A stretch of DNA of 64,000 nucleotides, taken from positions 944,250 to 1,008,249 of the forward strand of contig JAHRYN010000001.1 of assembly GCA_020621405.1 (NCBI GenBank), given 5' to 3'. Shown here in pieces: positions 1 through 10,699 of the stretch (positions are counted from its first letter, which is position 1; each line of letters begins with the position of its first letter). A program made the position numbers and the translations under genes. The stretch comes from Betaproteobacteria bacterium. Lineage in GTDB: Bacteria > Pseudomonadota > Gammaproteobacteria > Burkholderiales > Rhodocyclaceae. The notes beneath the pieces are model-generated. The model was not told where the DNA came from. It searched no databases and saw only the letters and a program-made list of their open reading frames with translations.

Positions 1-1307
1 GGCAGCATGACCTGCTCGCCCTGCGCCGCCAGAGCAGCGTTGGCGCGCACCAGACGCTGTACCACGGTGCTGATCAGCTGCGCCCGGAAGTGCTCGAGGC
101 ACTCTTCCGAAGCCAGCGCCAGCGCCGACGGACTCACTTCGAGGAAGGTCACCGGCGAGGCAGCGACCACGGTTGCCGAACGGCGCAAGTGACGGGGATC
201 GAGATAGCCCATTTCGCCGATCACCTCTCCCTGCGTCAGATCAGCCAGCAGGCGACCGCCGACGCTGACCTGCACATGGCCGGAAATGATCAGGCCGAAA
301 CGGTTGTCTGTATCGCCCTCGCGCATCAGCGTCGCGTTCTCCTGGAGCTGTCGCCAGCTCGAGAAACGCAGCACTTCCCACACCTCGACATCGTCGAATT
401 CGGTGAAGAAAGCCATCTTGCGCAGGATGGAAAAGCGCGTCGTGTCCGGCGGAACGTAATTCTCGTCGAGCAGCTTGAAGCGCACCGACGACAGATCCTT
501 GGCGAATTCGGCGCCGTTCTTGTAGCGCGAGTACAGATCCTTCTCGAGCGCCTTGCGGATCACGCGGTCCATGCCTTCCGGCACTTCCGGATTGAGCTGC
601 GAGGGCGACGGTGGATCGGCATTCATGATCTTGTAGATCAGCTGCGCCGGATGCTTGGCGCGGAACGGAAGACGACCGGTCAGCAGGTGGAACAGCACCA
701 CGCCGAGCGAATACAGGTCGGTCTTCTGGTTGAGCGGATAGCCCTTGACCTGTTCCGGACTCATGTAGGCCGGCGAGCCGACCCCCATGATGAAGGTGGA
801 GTCCTTGTCGTTTTCCTTCGCCACGTTCAGCGCCAGACCGAAATCGGTCAGTTTCACCAGGTCGTTGGCGCCGATCAGGATGTTGGCCGGCTTCACGTCA
901 CGGTGCACCACACCCTGCCGGAATGCATAGTCCAGCGCCAGGCAGCACTTGAACACGATGCTCACTGCGCGGGGCAGCGGCAGCATCCTGTTGAATTCGC
1001 AGTAGTGATCGAGTGGCTGACCTTCGATGTACTCCATCACCAGATAGGCCCGGTTCTCTTCGACCTGTGCATCGAAGATGCGGATGATGTTGGGGTGGTT
1101 GAGCTTGGCCGCGATCGCCGCCTCGGTCAGGAACAGCTTGCGCATGCGCCGGGACCACTTGCCCTGGTCACGGTTCTTGTCGCCGAAATCAACCAGCTTG
1201 ACCGCCACCAGCTCTTCGATGTCATCGGCCTTGCATAGGTAGACGGTAGCCGTCGCCCCTTTGCCTATTTCCCGGATAACCCTGTATTTGCCGATGCAGT
1301 CGAGCAT
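1..1307 (-). CDS. Serine/threonine protein kinase with C-terminal cyclic-nucleotide-binding-like domain (3' end outside window)
   Basis: A eukaryotic-type (Hanks) kinase that should phosphorylate Ser/Thr on protein targets. From the ATG at 1307 (an in-frame TGA lies shortly upstream) the sequence shows a glycine loop GKGATATVY near residue 11, the VAVK lysine, the catalytic loop HRDVKPANIL near residue 133, the DFG motif near 155, and the activation segment GSPAYMSPEQ. A linker follows, then a cNMP-binding-type beta roll from about residue 297 (FGLIISGHVQV, GEVIGEMGYL). At least 435 residues are present and the frame is still open at base 1, so the C terminus is missing. No membrane segment is seen. 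It is divergent from grpE across 221 bp. Ligand and targets cannot be read from sequence; the roll may bind a nucleotide or be purely structural. Confidence 0.9.
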   Translation of the reverse strand, partial: MLDCIGKYRVIREIGKGATATVYLCKADDIEELVAVKLVDFGDKNRDQGKWSRRMRKLFLTEAAIAAKLNHPNIIRIFDAQVEENRAYLVMEYIEGQPLDHYCEFNRMLPLPRAVSIVFKCCLALDYAFRQGVVHRDVKPANILIGANDLVKLTDFGLALNVAKENDKDSTFIMGVGSPAYMSPEQVKGYPLNQKTDLYSLGVVLFHLLTGRLPFRAKHPAQLIYKIMNADPPSPSQLNPEVPEGMDRVIRKALEKDLYSRYKNGAEFAKDLSSVRFKLLDENYVPPDTTRFSILRKMAFFTEFDDVEVWEVLRFSSWRQLQENATLMREGDTDNRFGLIISGHVQVSVGGRLLADLTQGEVIGEMGYLDPRHLRRSATVVAASPVTFLEVSPSALALASEECLEHFRAQLISTVVQRLVRANAALAAQGEQVML

Positions 1308-1465
1308 GTCTTGCAAAGAGAAGCGCGCGTCATGAACAGCCGCAATGATAGGGCATTGATCTCGCCCGGACAAAAGCATCTTCCTGACGCAGGTCGGGAT
1401 TCGGGCTCGGGATACGCACAACAGCGTACGCCTTCGCACAGATTTGCATCCGTCGGTACCCGCGG

Positions 1466-1495
1466 CCCTTGAAATCGCGGACGGCGCCCCAATTT
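1466..1495 (+). promoter_or_regulatory. Sigma-32 (heat-shock) promoter of grpE-dnaK-dnaJ
   Basis: CCCTTGAAA at 1466-1474 and CCCCAATTT at 1487-1495, separated by 12 bp, match the heat-shock consensus (CTTGAAA, 12-14 bp, CCCCATNT) almost perfectly. It lies 34 bp upstream of the grpE start. The function is inferred from this match and from the downstream chaperone genes. Confidence 0.8.
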
Positions 1496-1528
1496 CCCGC
1501 TGGTCTGAAAGCCAGAGGATCTACGTGC

Positions 1529-2062
1529 ATGACCGAGCATAACCCCCAAACCACGCCGCCCGAGCAGCAGGCCGGCGAAAACGGCGCTGAAGCCGCAGTA
1601 CCGGATGCGGCCGGTGCCGCGCTGGCGGCGGCGGAACAGAAGGCCGCCGAACACCACGAGGCGCTGCTGCGCGCCCGTGCCGAAACCGAGAACATGCGCC
1701 GCCGTGCCGCCGAGGACGTACTCAAGGCCGGCAAGTTCGGCGCCGAGAAGTTCGCCGGTGCGATGGTTCCTGTCAAGGACAGCCTGGAGGCCGCGCTGGC
1801 CTCCGATTCGGCCGATGTCGCGGCGTTGCGTTCCGGCGTCGAACTGACGCTCAAGCAGCTGCAGCAGGCGTTCGCCAGCGCCGGCGTCGAGGAAGTCGAT
1901 CCGCTGGGCGAGAAGTTCGATCCGCACCGGCATCAGGCCATCAGCCAGATCGAGGCGCCGGGCGAACCCAACCATGTGGTGCAGGTACTGCAGAAGGGTT
2001 ATCTGCTGCACGAACGCGTGCTGCGGCCCGCCCTGGTGATCGTTTCGAAGGCTGCGGGCTGA
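1529..2062 (+). CDS. grpE: GrpE, nucleotide exchange factor for DnaK
   Basis: Cytoplasmic co-chaperone that releases ADP from DnaK. The predicted protein has 177 residues: an acidic/alanine-rich N terminus, a long helical coiled-coil segment (about residues 30-85), and the conserved C-terminal beta domain with [10 protein letters not shown] and [19 protein letters not shown]. The ATG at 1529 is preferred because AGAGGAT lies about 10 bp upstream; an open frame from 1469 would add 20 unrelated residues and overlap the heat-shock promoter. It is first in a grpE-dnaK-dnaJ cluster, 92 bp before dnaK. Confidence 0.97.
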   Translation: MTEHNPQTTPPEQQAGENGAEAAVPDAAGAALAAAEQKAAEHHEALLRARAETENMRRRAAEDVLKAGKFGAEKFAGAMVPVKDSLEAALASDSADVAALRSGVELTLKQLQQAFASAGVEEVDPLGEKFDPHRHQAISQIEAPGEPNHVVQVLQKGYLLHERVLRPALVIVSKAAG

Positions 2063-2070
2063 CACACGCC

Positions 2071-2099
2071 CTTGAAAAACGGGCGACAGCGCCCACCTT
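2071..2099 (+). promoter_or_regulatory. Possible second sigma-32-type promoter, upstream of dnaK
   Basis: CTTGAAA at 2071-2077 and GCCCACCTT at 2091-2099, 13 bp apart, resemble a heat-shock promoter in the grpE-dnaK gap; the -10 half is weaker than the grpE one. The same bases form a short inverted repeat (CGCCC, 9 nt, CGGGCG-like), so a processing hairpin is an alternative reading. Confidence 0.5.
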
Positions 2100-2154
2100 C
2101 GACGCCAAGCAGACACATCGCTCCATACACACATATATATAGAGGACCCCAAAC

Positions 2155-4086
<1,932 letters not shown>

Positions 4087-4120
4087 GCGGCGACTTTCGG
4101 TTGCCCATGGCGGCCTGACC

Positions 4121-4170
4121 ACCGAGGCACAGCGCGGCAGGGTCGCAACCCTGAAGCGCTGTGCCTCGGT
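4121..4170 (+). repeat. Long two-tier hairpin between dnaK and dnaJ
   Basis: ACCGAGGCACAGCG (4121-4134) and CGCTGTGCCTCGGT (4157-4170) form a perfect 14-bp stem. Inside it CAGGGT (4138-4143) pairs with ACCCTG (4148-4153) around a CGCA tetraloop, leaving a 3x3 internal loop. No T run follows, so it is not a classical terminator. It ends 19 bp before the dnaJ start. Its likely job is mRNA stabilisation, processing or partial attenuation that sets the dnaK:dnaJ ratio; this is inference. Confidence 0.85.
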
Positions 4171-4189
4171 GTATCTGTGGTGATTAAGC

Positions 4190-5320
4190 ATGGCAAAACG
4201 CGACTTTTACGACATCCTCGGCGTCAATCGTGACGCCGGGGATGACGAGATCAAGAAGGCTTACCGCAAGCTGGCGATGAAGTACCACCCGGACCGCAAT
4301 CCGGACAGCAAGGAAGCCGAAGACAAGTTCAAGGAGGCCAAGGAGGCCTACGAAATCCTGTCCGACGGGCAGAAGCGCGCGGCCTATGACCAGTACGGTC
4401 ATGCCGGCGTCGACCCGAACATGGGCGGCGGAGGCGGTGGTCAGGGCTTCGGCGGTTTCGGCGATGCCTTCGGCGACATATTCGGCGAAATCTTCGGCAA
4501 CGCCGGTGGCCGTGGCGGCGGACGCAATGGCGTCTACCGCGGAGCCGATCTGCGCTACAACCTCGAAATCACGCTCGAGGAAGCCGCGCGCGGCACCGAC
4601 ACGCGCATCCGCATCCCGACCATGGAAGAGTGCGGCACCTGCGAGGGCACCGGCGCCAAGCCGGGTACCCAGCCGGTCACCTGCACGACCTGCAAGGGCG
4701 CAGGCCAGGTTCGGATGCAGCAGGGCTTCTTCTCGATCCAGCAGACCTGCCCCAAGTGCCACGGCACCGGCAAGATGGTCAAGGATCCGTGCGGCAGCTG
4801 CCACGGTGCCGGTCGGGTCAAGGGCAGCAAGACACTGCAGGTGAAGATCCCGTCAGGCATAGACGAAGGCGATCGCATCCGCCTGTCAGGTGAAGGTGAA
4901 CACGGTCAGGGCGGCGGTCCGGCCGGCGACCTCTATGTGCAGATCCACATCAAGCAGCACGCGGTATTCCAGCGCGAGGGTGACGATCTGCACTGCGAGA
5001 TGCCGATCGGCTTTGCCACCGCAGCGCTCGGCGGCGAGATCGAGATTCCGACGCTGGATGGCGCGGCCAAGATCAAGATTCCGGCCGAAACGCAGTCGGG
5101 CAAGGTGTTCCGCCTGCGCGGCAAGGGCATCAAGGGCGTACGCAGCAGCTTCCCGGGCGACCTGATGTGCCACGTCGTGGTGGAAACGCCGGTCAATCTG
5201 ACCAGCCGGCAACGCGAACTGCTGAAGGAATTCGACGACATCAACCGCAGCGACGAAGCCAGTCACAGCCCGCGGGCGAAGTCGTGGATGGACAAGATGA
5301 AGGACTTCTTCGCCGGCTGA
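4190..5320 (+). CDS. dnaJ: DnaJ (Hsp40) co-chaperone, class A
   Basis: Stimulates DnaK ATPase and delivers substrates. The 376-residue protein has the J domain (residues 1-70, with HPD in KYHPDRN), a Gly/Phe-rich linker (about 75-120), and four zinc-finger repeats: [24 protein letters not shown] and CGSCHGAG (about residues 145-210). The C-terminal substrate-binding domains follow. All eight zinc cysteines are present, so it is class A and should be fully active. The Shine-Dalgarno is weak, which together with the upstream hairpin suggests lower expression than dnaK. Confidence 0.98.
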   Translation: MAKRDFYDILGVNRDAGDDEIKKAYRKLAMKYHPDRNPDSKEAEDKFKEAKEAYEILSDGQKRAAYDQYGHAGVDPNMGGGGGGQGFGGFGDAFGDIFGEIFGNAGGRGGGRNGVYRGADLRYNLEITLEEAARGTDTRIRIPTMEECGTCEGTGAKPGTQPVTCTTCKGAGQVRMQQGFFSIQQTCPKCHGTGKMVKDPCGSCHGAGRVKGSKTLQVKIPSGIDEGDRIRLSGEGEHGQGGGPAGDLYVQIHIKQHAVFQREGDDLHCEMPIGFATAALGGEIEIPTLDGAAKIKIPAETQSGKVFRLRGKGIKGVRSSFPGDLMCHVVVETPVNLTSRQRELLKEFDDINRSDEASHSPRAKSWMDKMKDFFAG

Positions 5321-5340
5321 ACCACGCTCCGGTCCTGGAA

Positions 5341-5393
5341 ACGACGAAGGCCGCACTCCTGGCATCAATGCGCAGGAGTGCGGCCTTTGTCGT
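5341..5393 (+). terminator. Terminator after dnaJ
   Basis: A 15-bp perfect stem (5347-5361 with 5373-5387, 11-nt loop) that extends to about 21 bp with one G-T pair (ACGAC at 5341-5345 with GTCGT at 5389-5393). The T tract is short (CTTTGTCGT). It starts 20 bp after the dnaJ stop and marks the end of the grpE-dnaK-dnaJ unit. Confidence 0.8.
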
Positions 5394-5466
5394 ATGCGCC
5401 GGACCACGGAGCCACCGCACATCGCGACCGGTCGCGACGCCGCGCGGAACGGCACCTCGCGGTGGA

Positions 5467-5874
5467 CTACCCCGGATCCGGACCGTCGGTTGCCACCATG
5501 GCGGCTGCCAGTTCCAGCACCAGGGCTTCGGCCTGGCGATAGACCTGCTGCGCCTGCCCGGCATCGAAATCGTCGTGCTGGCGCTTCTTCACGCCGTGTT
5601 CGTGCAGCAGCAGATGGCGGCTCGGTTCAATGCCACGCTGCGCGAGACAGCTGCGTACGCATTCCAGCGGACAGCCGTCGAGCGCAAGTATCGGCCGGCC
5701 GGAACGCGCGATGCGGACGAGGTGGGGCACATCGCCCCCGACGCCGGCGATGCACGACATTTCCGCCAGTCCGGACCGGTCCAGCCGGACCGCCACATGA
5801 TTGGCCATCTGCGCGGCACTGGAACAGCCGGAGCAGGAATACACCAGCGGCAGCTGGCGATGTGCGAGCCCCAT
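5467..5874 (-). CDS. DGC-domain putative zinc-binding protein
   Basis: A protein of about 135 residues resembling the DGC-domain family (named for a conserved Asp-Gly-Cys). Visible motifs are YSCSGCSSAAQMAN near the N terminus, EMSCIAGVGG, and ALDGCPLECVRSCL in the middle. Six conserved-looking cysteines suggest metal or cofactor binding, but no member's reaction is assigned here. The start at 5874 is preferred because AAGGA (5883-5887) sits 8 bp upstream; an ATG at 5883 lies inside that ribosome site. It is isolated: the downstream dnaJ terminator faces it and pckG is upstream. An FNR-like box lies upstream at 5965-5978. Confidence 0.8.
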   Translation of the reverse strand: MGLAHRQLPLVYSCSGCSSAAQMANHVAVRLDRSGLAEMSCIAGVGGDVPHLVRIARSGRPILALDGCPLECVRSCLAQRGIEPSRHLLLHEHGVKKRQHDDFDAGQAQQVYRQAEALVLELAAAMVATDGPDPG

Positions 5875-5964
5875 GACGACCATCCTTGAAGTATCGAAGT
5901 CCGGGCAACGCACTGCCCGAGCGCCCGGTCTGCAGCACCTTAGCCGAGCACCGCTGCGGCGGCG

Positions 5965-5978
5965 TTGTCCCTGATCAA
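5965..5978. promoter_or_regulatory. Candidate FNR/Crp-type box upstream of the DGC-domain gene
   Basis: TTGTCCCTGATCAA matches 8 of the 10 defined bases of the FNR-type palindrome TTGAT-N4-ATCAA. It lies about 90 bp upstream of the DGC-domain gene. A Crp/Fnr-family regulator is encoded at 8288-9016. No matching -10 was identified, so this is a moderate candidate. Confidence 0.4.
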
Positions 5979-6083
5979 ACACGGCGACGCGACCGGGATC
6001 AGTCGGCATCCGCTTCCAGGCCGGCACACCGGTACGGCTTCCGGGGACCGCCCCGGACCGATCACGCGACCGAAGTACAAAAG

Positions 6084-6113
6084 AAAAGAGCCCGCGCAAG
6101 CGCGGGCTCTTTT
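6084..6113. terminator. Bidirectional terminator downstream of pckG
   Basis: AAAAGAGCCCGCGC (6084-6097), a 2-nt gap, and GCGCGGGCTCTTTT (6100-6113) form a 14-bp stem with A/T ends on both strands. It serves pckG on the minus strand, 40-70 bp after its stop. Confidence 0.9.
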
Positions 6114-6120
6114 CCTGCCC

Positions 6121-6143
6121 GGGCTGCGGCTTTGCCGCAGCCC
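6121..6143 (-). repeat. Second hairpin immediately after the pckG stop
   Basis: GGGCTGCGGC (6121-6130), TTT loop, GCCGCAGCCC (6134-6143): a 10-bp perfect stem starting 9 bp after the pckG stop and preceding the true terminator. Probably a 3'-end stabilising structure in tandem with it. Confidence 0.75.
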
Positions 6144-6152
6144 TTTTCCACA

Positions 6153-8018
6153 TCAGGCAGCGAGGTGCTTCTCGATCTGGTCCTTGACCTCGGCCAGCGC
6201 CTGCGGCAGCCGGTCCTGCAGCTTGGAGAACAGTTCGTTGTGCAGCACGATCTCCTGCTGCCATGCAGCCTTATCGATCGAGGTGATGCGCTCGAACAGT
6301 TCGCGACTGAAGTCGACACCGGCCCAGCTGAGGTCGTCATAGCGCGGCGTGGTACCGAACAGGTGTTCGACGCCCTGCGCATCGCCGGCGACGCGGTCCA
6401 GCATCCACTTGAGCACGCGCATGTTCTCGCCGAAGCCGGGCCACACGAACTTGCCGTTGTCGTCGGTGCGGAACCAGTTCACGCAGAAGATGCGCGGCAG
6501 CTTCTGGCCGCCGGCAGCGATGCTCTGCCCGAGCTTCAGCCAGTGGTTGAAGTAGTCGCTCATGTTGTAGCCGCAGAACGGCAGCATCGCGAACGGATCG
6601 CGGCGCACCACGCCCTGCTGGCCGGCTGCGGCGGCGGTCGTCTCGGAGCCCATGGTCGCAGCCATGTAGACACCCTCGATCCAGTTGCGCGCTTCGGTCA
6701 CCAGCGGCACGGTGGTCGAACGGCGGCCGCCGAAGATGAAGGCCGAGATCGGCACGCCTGCCGGGTCGTCCCAGGCCGGATCGATCACCGGATTCTGGGT
6801 GGCGGCAACCGTGAAACGCGCATTCGGATGGGCGGCCTTGGCGCCGGTTTCCTTCGCGATTTCCGGCGTCCAGTCCTTGCCCTGCCAGTCGATCAGGTGT
6901 GCCGGCGGCTGTTTGGTCATGCCTTCCCACCAGACATCGCCGTCATCGGTCAGCGCGACGTTGGTGAAGATGGTGTCCGAACGCAGCGACGCCATGCAGT
7001 TCGCGTTGGTGCTCTCGTTGGTACCCGGTGCCACGCCGAAATAGCCGGCTTCCGGATTTATCGCGTACAGGCGTCCGTCCTTGCCCGGCTTGATCCAGGC
7101 GATGTCGTCGCCGATGGTCGTCACCTTCCAGCCCTCGAAACCCTTGGGCGGAATCAGCATCGCGAAATTGGTCTTGCCGCAGGCCGACGGGAAGGCCGCC
7201 GCGACGTAATGCTTCTCGCCCTGCGGGTTCTGCACGCCGAGGATCAGCATGTGTTCGGCCAGCCAGCCCTGATCACGGCCCATGGTCGAGGCGATGCGCA
7301 GCGCGAAGCACTTCTTGCCGAGCAGCGCATTGCCGCCGTAGCCCGAGCCGAAACTCCAGATCTCGCGCGTTTCCGGGTAATGCACGATGTACTTGGTCTC
7401 GTTGCACGGCCAGGTCACATCCTTCTCGCCGGCCGCCAGCGGCTTGCCCACCGTGTGCACGCAGGGCACGAATTCGCCGTCCTTGCCGATGACGTCGTAA
7501 ACAGCCTTGCCCATGCGCGTCATGATGCGCATGTTCACTGCAACGTAAGGCGAATCGGACAGTTCGATGCCGATCTGCGAAATGTGCGAGCCCAGCGGAC
7601 CCATCGAGAACGGCACCACATACATCGTGCGACCGCGCATGCAGCCGTCGAACAGGCCGTTCAGCGTCTGGCGCATCTGCGCCGGCGCCATCCAGTTGTT
7701 GGTCGGGCCGGCATCTTCCTCGCGCTCGGAACAGATGTAGGTACGGTCTTCAACGCGCGCGACGTCGGACGGATCGGACAGCGCGAGATAGGAATTCGGG
7801 CGCTTGACCGGGTCGAGGCGCTTCATCGTGCCGGAAGCCACCATCTCGGCGCACAGGCGGTCGTACTCCTCCTGCGAACCGTCACACCAGTAGATGGCAT
7901 CGGGCTTGGTGAGCGCTGCAACATCAGCAACCCACTTTGCCAGCTTGAGGTTCTTGACCCAGGTCGGGACGGGAATTTCGCCGGAGCGTGCCTGCTCCGG
8001 CGACAAGGCGAATTTCAT
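6153..8018 (-). CDS. pckG: GTP-dependent phosphoenolpyruvate carboxykinase
   Basis: Converts oxaloacetate and GTP to PEP, CO2 and GDP: the gluconeogenic or anaplerotic node at PEP/oxaloacetate. The 621-residue protein fits the GTP class. It has the P-loop with catalytic cysteine [12 protein letters not shown] near residue 280, [21 protein letters not shown] just after it, and FGVAPGT. The ATG at 8018 (MKFALSPEQ) is chosen because GGAG stands about 7 bp upstream; a longer open frame to 8102 would add 28 unconserved residues. It is transcribed alone with a strong terminator and an unusual perfect palindrome about 180 bp upstream. The enzyme class suggests growth on C2-C4 acids or C1 compounds. 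Confidence 0.97.
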   Translation of the reverse strand: MKFALSPEQARSGEIPVPTWVKNLKLAKWVADVAALTKPDAIYWCDGSQEEYDRLCAEMVASGTMKRLDPVKRPNSYLALSDPSDVARVEDRTYICSEREEDAGPTNNWMAPAQMRQTLNGLFDGCMRGRTMYVVPFSMGPLGSHISQIGIELSDSPYVAVNMRIMTRMGKAVYDVIGKDGEFVPCVHTVGKPLAAGEKDVTWPCNETKYIVHYPETREIWSFGSGYGGNALLGKKCFALRIASTMGRDQGWLAEHMLILGVQNPQGEKHYVAAAFPSACGKTNFAMLIPPKGFEGWKVTTIGDDIAWIKPGKDGRLYAINPEAGYFGVAPGTNESTNANCMASLRSDTIFTNVALTDDGDVWWEGMTKQPPAHLIDWQGKDWTPEIAKETGAKAAHPNARFTVAATQNPVIDPAWDDPAGVPISAFIFGGRRSTTVPLVTEARNWIEGVYMAATMGSETTAAAAGQQGVVRRDPFAMLPFCGYNMSDYFNHWLKLGQSIAAGGQKLPRIFCVNWFRTDDNGKFVWPGFGENMRVLKWMLDRVAGDAQGVEHLFGTTPRYDDLSWAGVDFSRELFERITSIDKAAWQQEIVLHNELFSKLQDRLPQALAEVKDQIEKHLAA

Positions 8019-8193
8019 GCGGCTCTCCAAAAACCACCGTGGGCGGGGCTGCGGCAGATACCGCATGCCGTCCCGGTTCGACGGTTGAAACAGACTCGAC
8101 ATTCGCGGGGTGCGAATGTGTCAGACAGTGCTGAACGCGGGCTATCAACGACCTGCGCCATCCTTTCGGAGGTCGCACTTTATAGATAACTGC

Positions 8194-8214
8194 TTCTTAT
8201 GTCTGCTATAAGAA
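8194..8214. promoter_or_regulatory. Perfect 7-7-7 palindrome upstream of pckG (candidate operator)
   Basis: TTCTTAT (8194-8200), 7-nt spacer, ATAAGAA (8208-8214). The 21-bp dyad is AT-rich in a GC-rich context. On the minus strand TATAAAG (a possible -10) occurs about 20 bp further toward pckG. It does not match FNR, Crp, Fur or LexA consensus sites. It lies 176 bp upstream of the pckG start and 74 bp past the Crp/Fnr-family gene. Confidence 0.5.
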
Positions 8215-8234
8215 TCACGAATGACGCTATTCCC

Positions 8235-8266
8235 TTGCGCCAGCTCACCCCCCCGAGCCGGCGCAA
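8235..8266 (-). repeat. Hairpin after the Crp/Fnr-family gene
   Basis: TTGCGCC-A-GCTC (8235-8246) pairs with GAGC-C-GGCGCAA (8255-8266) with one mismatch around a C-rich loop. It starts 22 bp after the stop of the minus-strand regulator gene and lacks a T run, so it is a weak terminator or 3'-end structure. Confidence 0.5.
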
Positions 8267-8287
8267 ACCGGCAACCGGATGACCGGA

Positions 8288-9016
8288 TCAGCCCTCGTCG
8301 GGCATCGCCACCAGTGCCTGCAGACCAGGCACGTCGATCCACCAGTGATGACGGCTGTCCTGCGCGTCCGCAAGCAGATTGCTGCGACGCAGTACGCCCA
8401 GCGCGCGGCTGGCTGACTCCGGCGCGACCCCCAGAATGGCTCCGATGTCCTCCAGACTGAGCCTTATGGTGTGCCCGGGATCGGCATCGCTGCCCAGTCG
8501 CAGCAGCAGGCGCGCGACGCGGGTCTTCACGTCGGCGTGACCGGCCGCCAATTCGGCCAGCCACGCGTCGGCTTCGGCCAGCGCCGCATGCCAGTGCGTC
8601 AGCAGCGGCTTCTGCAGGCGCGGCGTATCGCGGTTCAGTCGTTCTATCAGCGGACGCGGGATGCGGCACAGCGCGACCGGCGACAGCGCGATCGCGGTAT
8701 GGTCGTAGGCCGGACTGACCAGCGACTCCAGCCCGAACACATCGCCCCGGCGCAGCACGCGCAGGATGCGCTGAGTCCCGTCGGCGCCGTAGCGCACCAG
8801 CTTGACCGCACCGGCCCGCAGCGTGAACAGCCAATCGCTGTGCGCACCTGCGTGGTACAGGACGGCTCCGGCCGGATAGTCCAGATCGTCTATCTGGTCA
8901 TGCAGCAGCGCAAAGTCGGCTTCTACCAGTTCGGCAAACAGCGCCGACTGACGTACACCACAGTTGCTGCAGTCGCTGTGGCCGTGCCAGGCGGACTTTA
9001 TTGTGATTGCACGCAC
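8288..9016 (-). CDS. Crp/Fnr-family transcriptional regulator
   Basis: A 242-residue one-component regulator with a cNMP-binding-type beta roll (about residues 35-140: DYPAGAVLYHAGAHSDWLF, GDVFGLESL), a dimerisation helix, and a C-terminal winged helix (LSLEDIGAILGVAPESASRA, about residues 180-200). The N terminus has CSNC (Cys16 and Cys19) like FNR proteins, but only one other cysteine (ALCR) is seen, so a standard four-cysteine [4Fe-4S] FNR cluster is unlikely. The GTG at 9016 is chosen because GGAGG (9023-9027) lies 6 bp upstream; an ATG at 9085 gives a longer product but lacks that support. The effector is unknown. It could act on the pckG or DGC-gene promoters. Confidence 0.85.
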   Translation of the reverse strand: MRAITIKSAWHGHSDCSNCGVRQSALFAELVEADFALLHDQIDDLDYPAGAVLYHAGAHSDWLFTLRAGAVKLVRYGADGTQRILRVLRRGDVFGLESLVSPAYDHTAIALSPVALCRIPRPLIERLNRDTPRLQKPLLTHWHAALAEADAWLAELAAGHADVKTRVARLLLRLGSDADPGHTIRLSLEDIGAILGVAPESASRALGVLRRSNLLADAQDSRHHWWIDVPGLQALVAMPDEG

Positions 9017-9177
9017 CGCAAGCCTCCGGTAGGAAGTTGAATCAAGGGTTCGCCGATCATCATGGAAAAATTGCCGCACACACAATGGCGGCCACAGGCC
9101 AGTCAGCCAACGTCGGGATGGCGTGTCCGGGCCCGGCGGCAGTCGCGCACGAACACCAGACCAAATGCCAACAGACC

Positions 9178-10557
9178 CTACGCCCGCCGCCAGGTCGTAC
9201 CCGCCGCGGAATCTTCCAGTATCACGCCCTGTTCCTTCAATTCATCGCGCACCCGGTCCGCTGTGGCGAAATCGCGCGCCTTCTTGGCCGCCACGCGCTG
9301 CGCGATCAATCCTTCGATCTGCGCATCGTCCAGGCCACCGTCCTGCGTACGTCCTTTGAGGAATTCTTCCGGTGCGCGTTCCAGCAAGCCCAGGACGCCA
9401 GCCAGCGCGCGCAGTTCGCCCGACACGGCCGCATCATTGCTGCGATTGGCCTCGCCGGACAGATCGAACAGCACCGCCATGGCTTCCGGCGTGTTGAAGT
9501 CGTCGTCCATCGCGGCACGCAGGCGCTGCCCGGCCGGTGTGCTCCAGTCCGGTGACCGGGCAAGCGGCGGAACGTTCTTCAGCGTTGTATACAGGCGGGT
9601 CAGCGCGCCGCGCGCGTCATCCAGATGCGCGTCGGAGTAGTTCAGCGGGCTGCGGTAGTGCGCGCGCAGGATGAAGAAGCGCACGACCTCGGCGTCGTAC
9701 TTGCGCAGCACTTCGCGGATGGTGAAGAAGTTGCCGAGCGATTTCGACATCTTTTCGTCATCGACACGCACGAAGCCGTTGTGCATCCAGTAGTTGACGA
9801 AGGCGTGGCCGTGCGCGCCCTCGCTCTGCGCGATCTCGTTCTCGTGGTGCGGAAACTGCAGGTCGGCACCACCGCCGTGGATGTCGAACTGCTCGCCCAG
9901 CAGCTGCGAACTCATGGCCGAACATTCGATGTGCCAGCCCGGCCGACCGTCACCCCACGGCGAAGCCCACTTGGCTTCGGCCGGTTCGGCCGGTTTGGCA
10001 TGCTTCCAAAGCACGAAGTCGAGCGGATCCTGCTTGTCGTCGATCACATCCACGCGCTCGCCGGCGCGCAGGTCGTCCAGCGACTTGCCCGACAGCTTTC
10101 CGTAGCCGTCAAACTTGCGCACGCTGTAATTGACGTCGCCGCTGGCCGCCCGATAGGCCAGCCCCTTCTGTTCGAGTCGCTGGATCAGGGTCTGCATCTG
10201 CGGCACGAACTCGGTCGCCCGCGGTTCATGATCCGGGCGCAGCACGCCGAGTGCGTCCGCATCCTCGTGCATGGCGGCGATGAAGCGGTCGGTCAGCGCG
10301 CGCATGGTCTCGCCGTTTTCCTCGGCGCGCCGGATGATCTTGTCGTCGATGTCGGTGATGTTGCGCACATAGGTGACCGCATAGTCAGACGCCCGCAGCC
10401 AGCGCGTCACCATGTCGAACACCACCATCACCCGCGCGTGGCCGAGGTGGCAGAAGTCGTAAACCGTCATGCCGCACACGTACATGCGTACGCGCCCGGG
10501 TTCAATCGGAACGAAGTCCTGCTTTTCGCGGGCGGCGGTGTTGTAGATCTTGAGCAT
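9178..10557 (-). CDS. cysS: Cysteinyl-tRNA synthetase
   Basis: Charges tRNA-Cys with cysteine. The 459-residue class I enzyme has the HIGH-type motif HLGHARV near residue 35, the zinc/cysteine ligand in YVCGMTVYD, the WHIEC segment, and KMSKSLGNF near residue 270. The N-terminal start [10 protein letters not shown] at 10557 is the conventional one; the open frame continues to 10623 without family similarity. The C-terminal DALR-like helical region is present. It is divergent from the TPR gene across 142 bp, which should hold both promoters. Confidence 0.98.
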   Translation of the reverse strand: MLKIYNTAAREKQDFVPIEPGRVRMYVCGMTVYDFCHLGHARVMVVFDMVTRWLRASDYAVTYVRNITDIDDKIIRRAEENGETMRALTDRFIAAMHEDADALGVLRPDHEPRATEFVPQMQTLIQRLEQKGLAYRAASGDVNYSVRKFDGYGKLSGKSLDDLRAGERVDVIDDKQDPLDFVLWKHAKPAEPAEAKWASPWGDGRPGWHIECSAMSSQLLGEQFDIHGGGADLQFPHHENEIAQSEGAHGHAFVNYWMHNGFVRVDDEKMSKSLGNFFTIREVLRKYDAEVVRFFILRAHYRSPLNYSDAHLDDARGALTRLYTTLKNVPPLARSPDWSTPAGQRLRAAMDDDFNTPEAMAVLFDLSGEANRSNDAAVSGELRALAGVLGLLERAPEEFLKGRTQDGGLDDAQIEGLIAQRVAAKKARDFATADRVRDELKEQGVILEDSAAGTTWRRA

Positions 10558-10699
10558 GGGAATATCGGAAAAACCGGAAGACTCGGAACGCGCCGTGTGT
10601 GAATAACGGCAATTCAGGCGCAACAGCAGGACGTCGGCACGCCTTCTTGATAAGATTCGGGACTGTCAAACGACGTATTCACGCCAAAAAGTCTAACAC

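Noticed and set aside
90..1238. Long plus-strand open frame of 382 codons near the left edge.
   Set aside because: It lies antisense to a kinase with every catalytic motif on the minus strand; its translation is low-complexity His/Arg/Gln/Val-rich, typical of a shadow frame in GC-rich DNA.
5886..8189. Plus-strand open frame of 767 codons opposite pckG.
   Set aside because: pckG on the minus strand has full family motifs; the plus-strand translation shows no domain and has an antisense-like composition.
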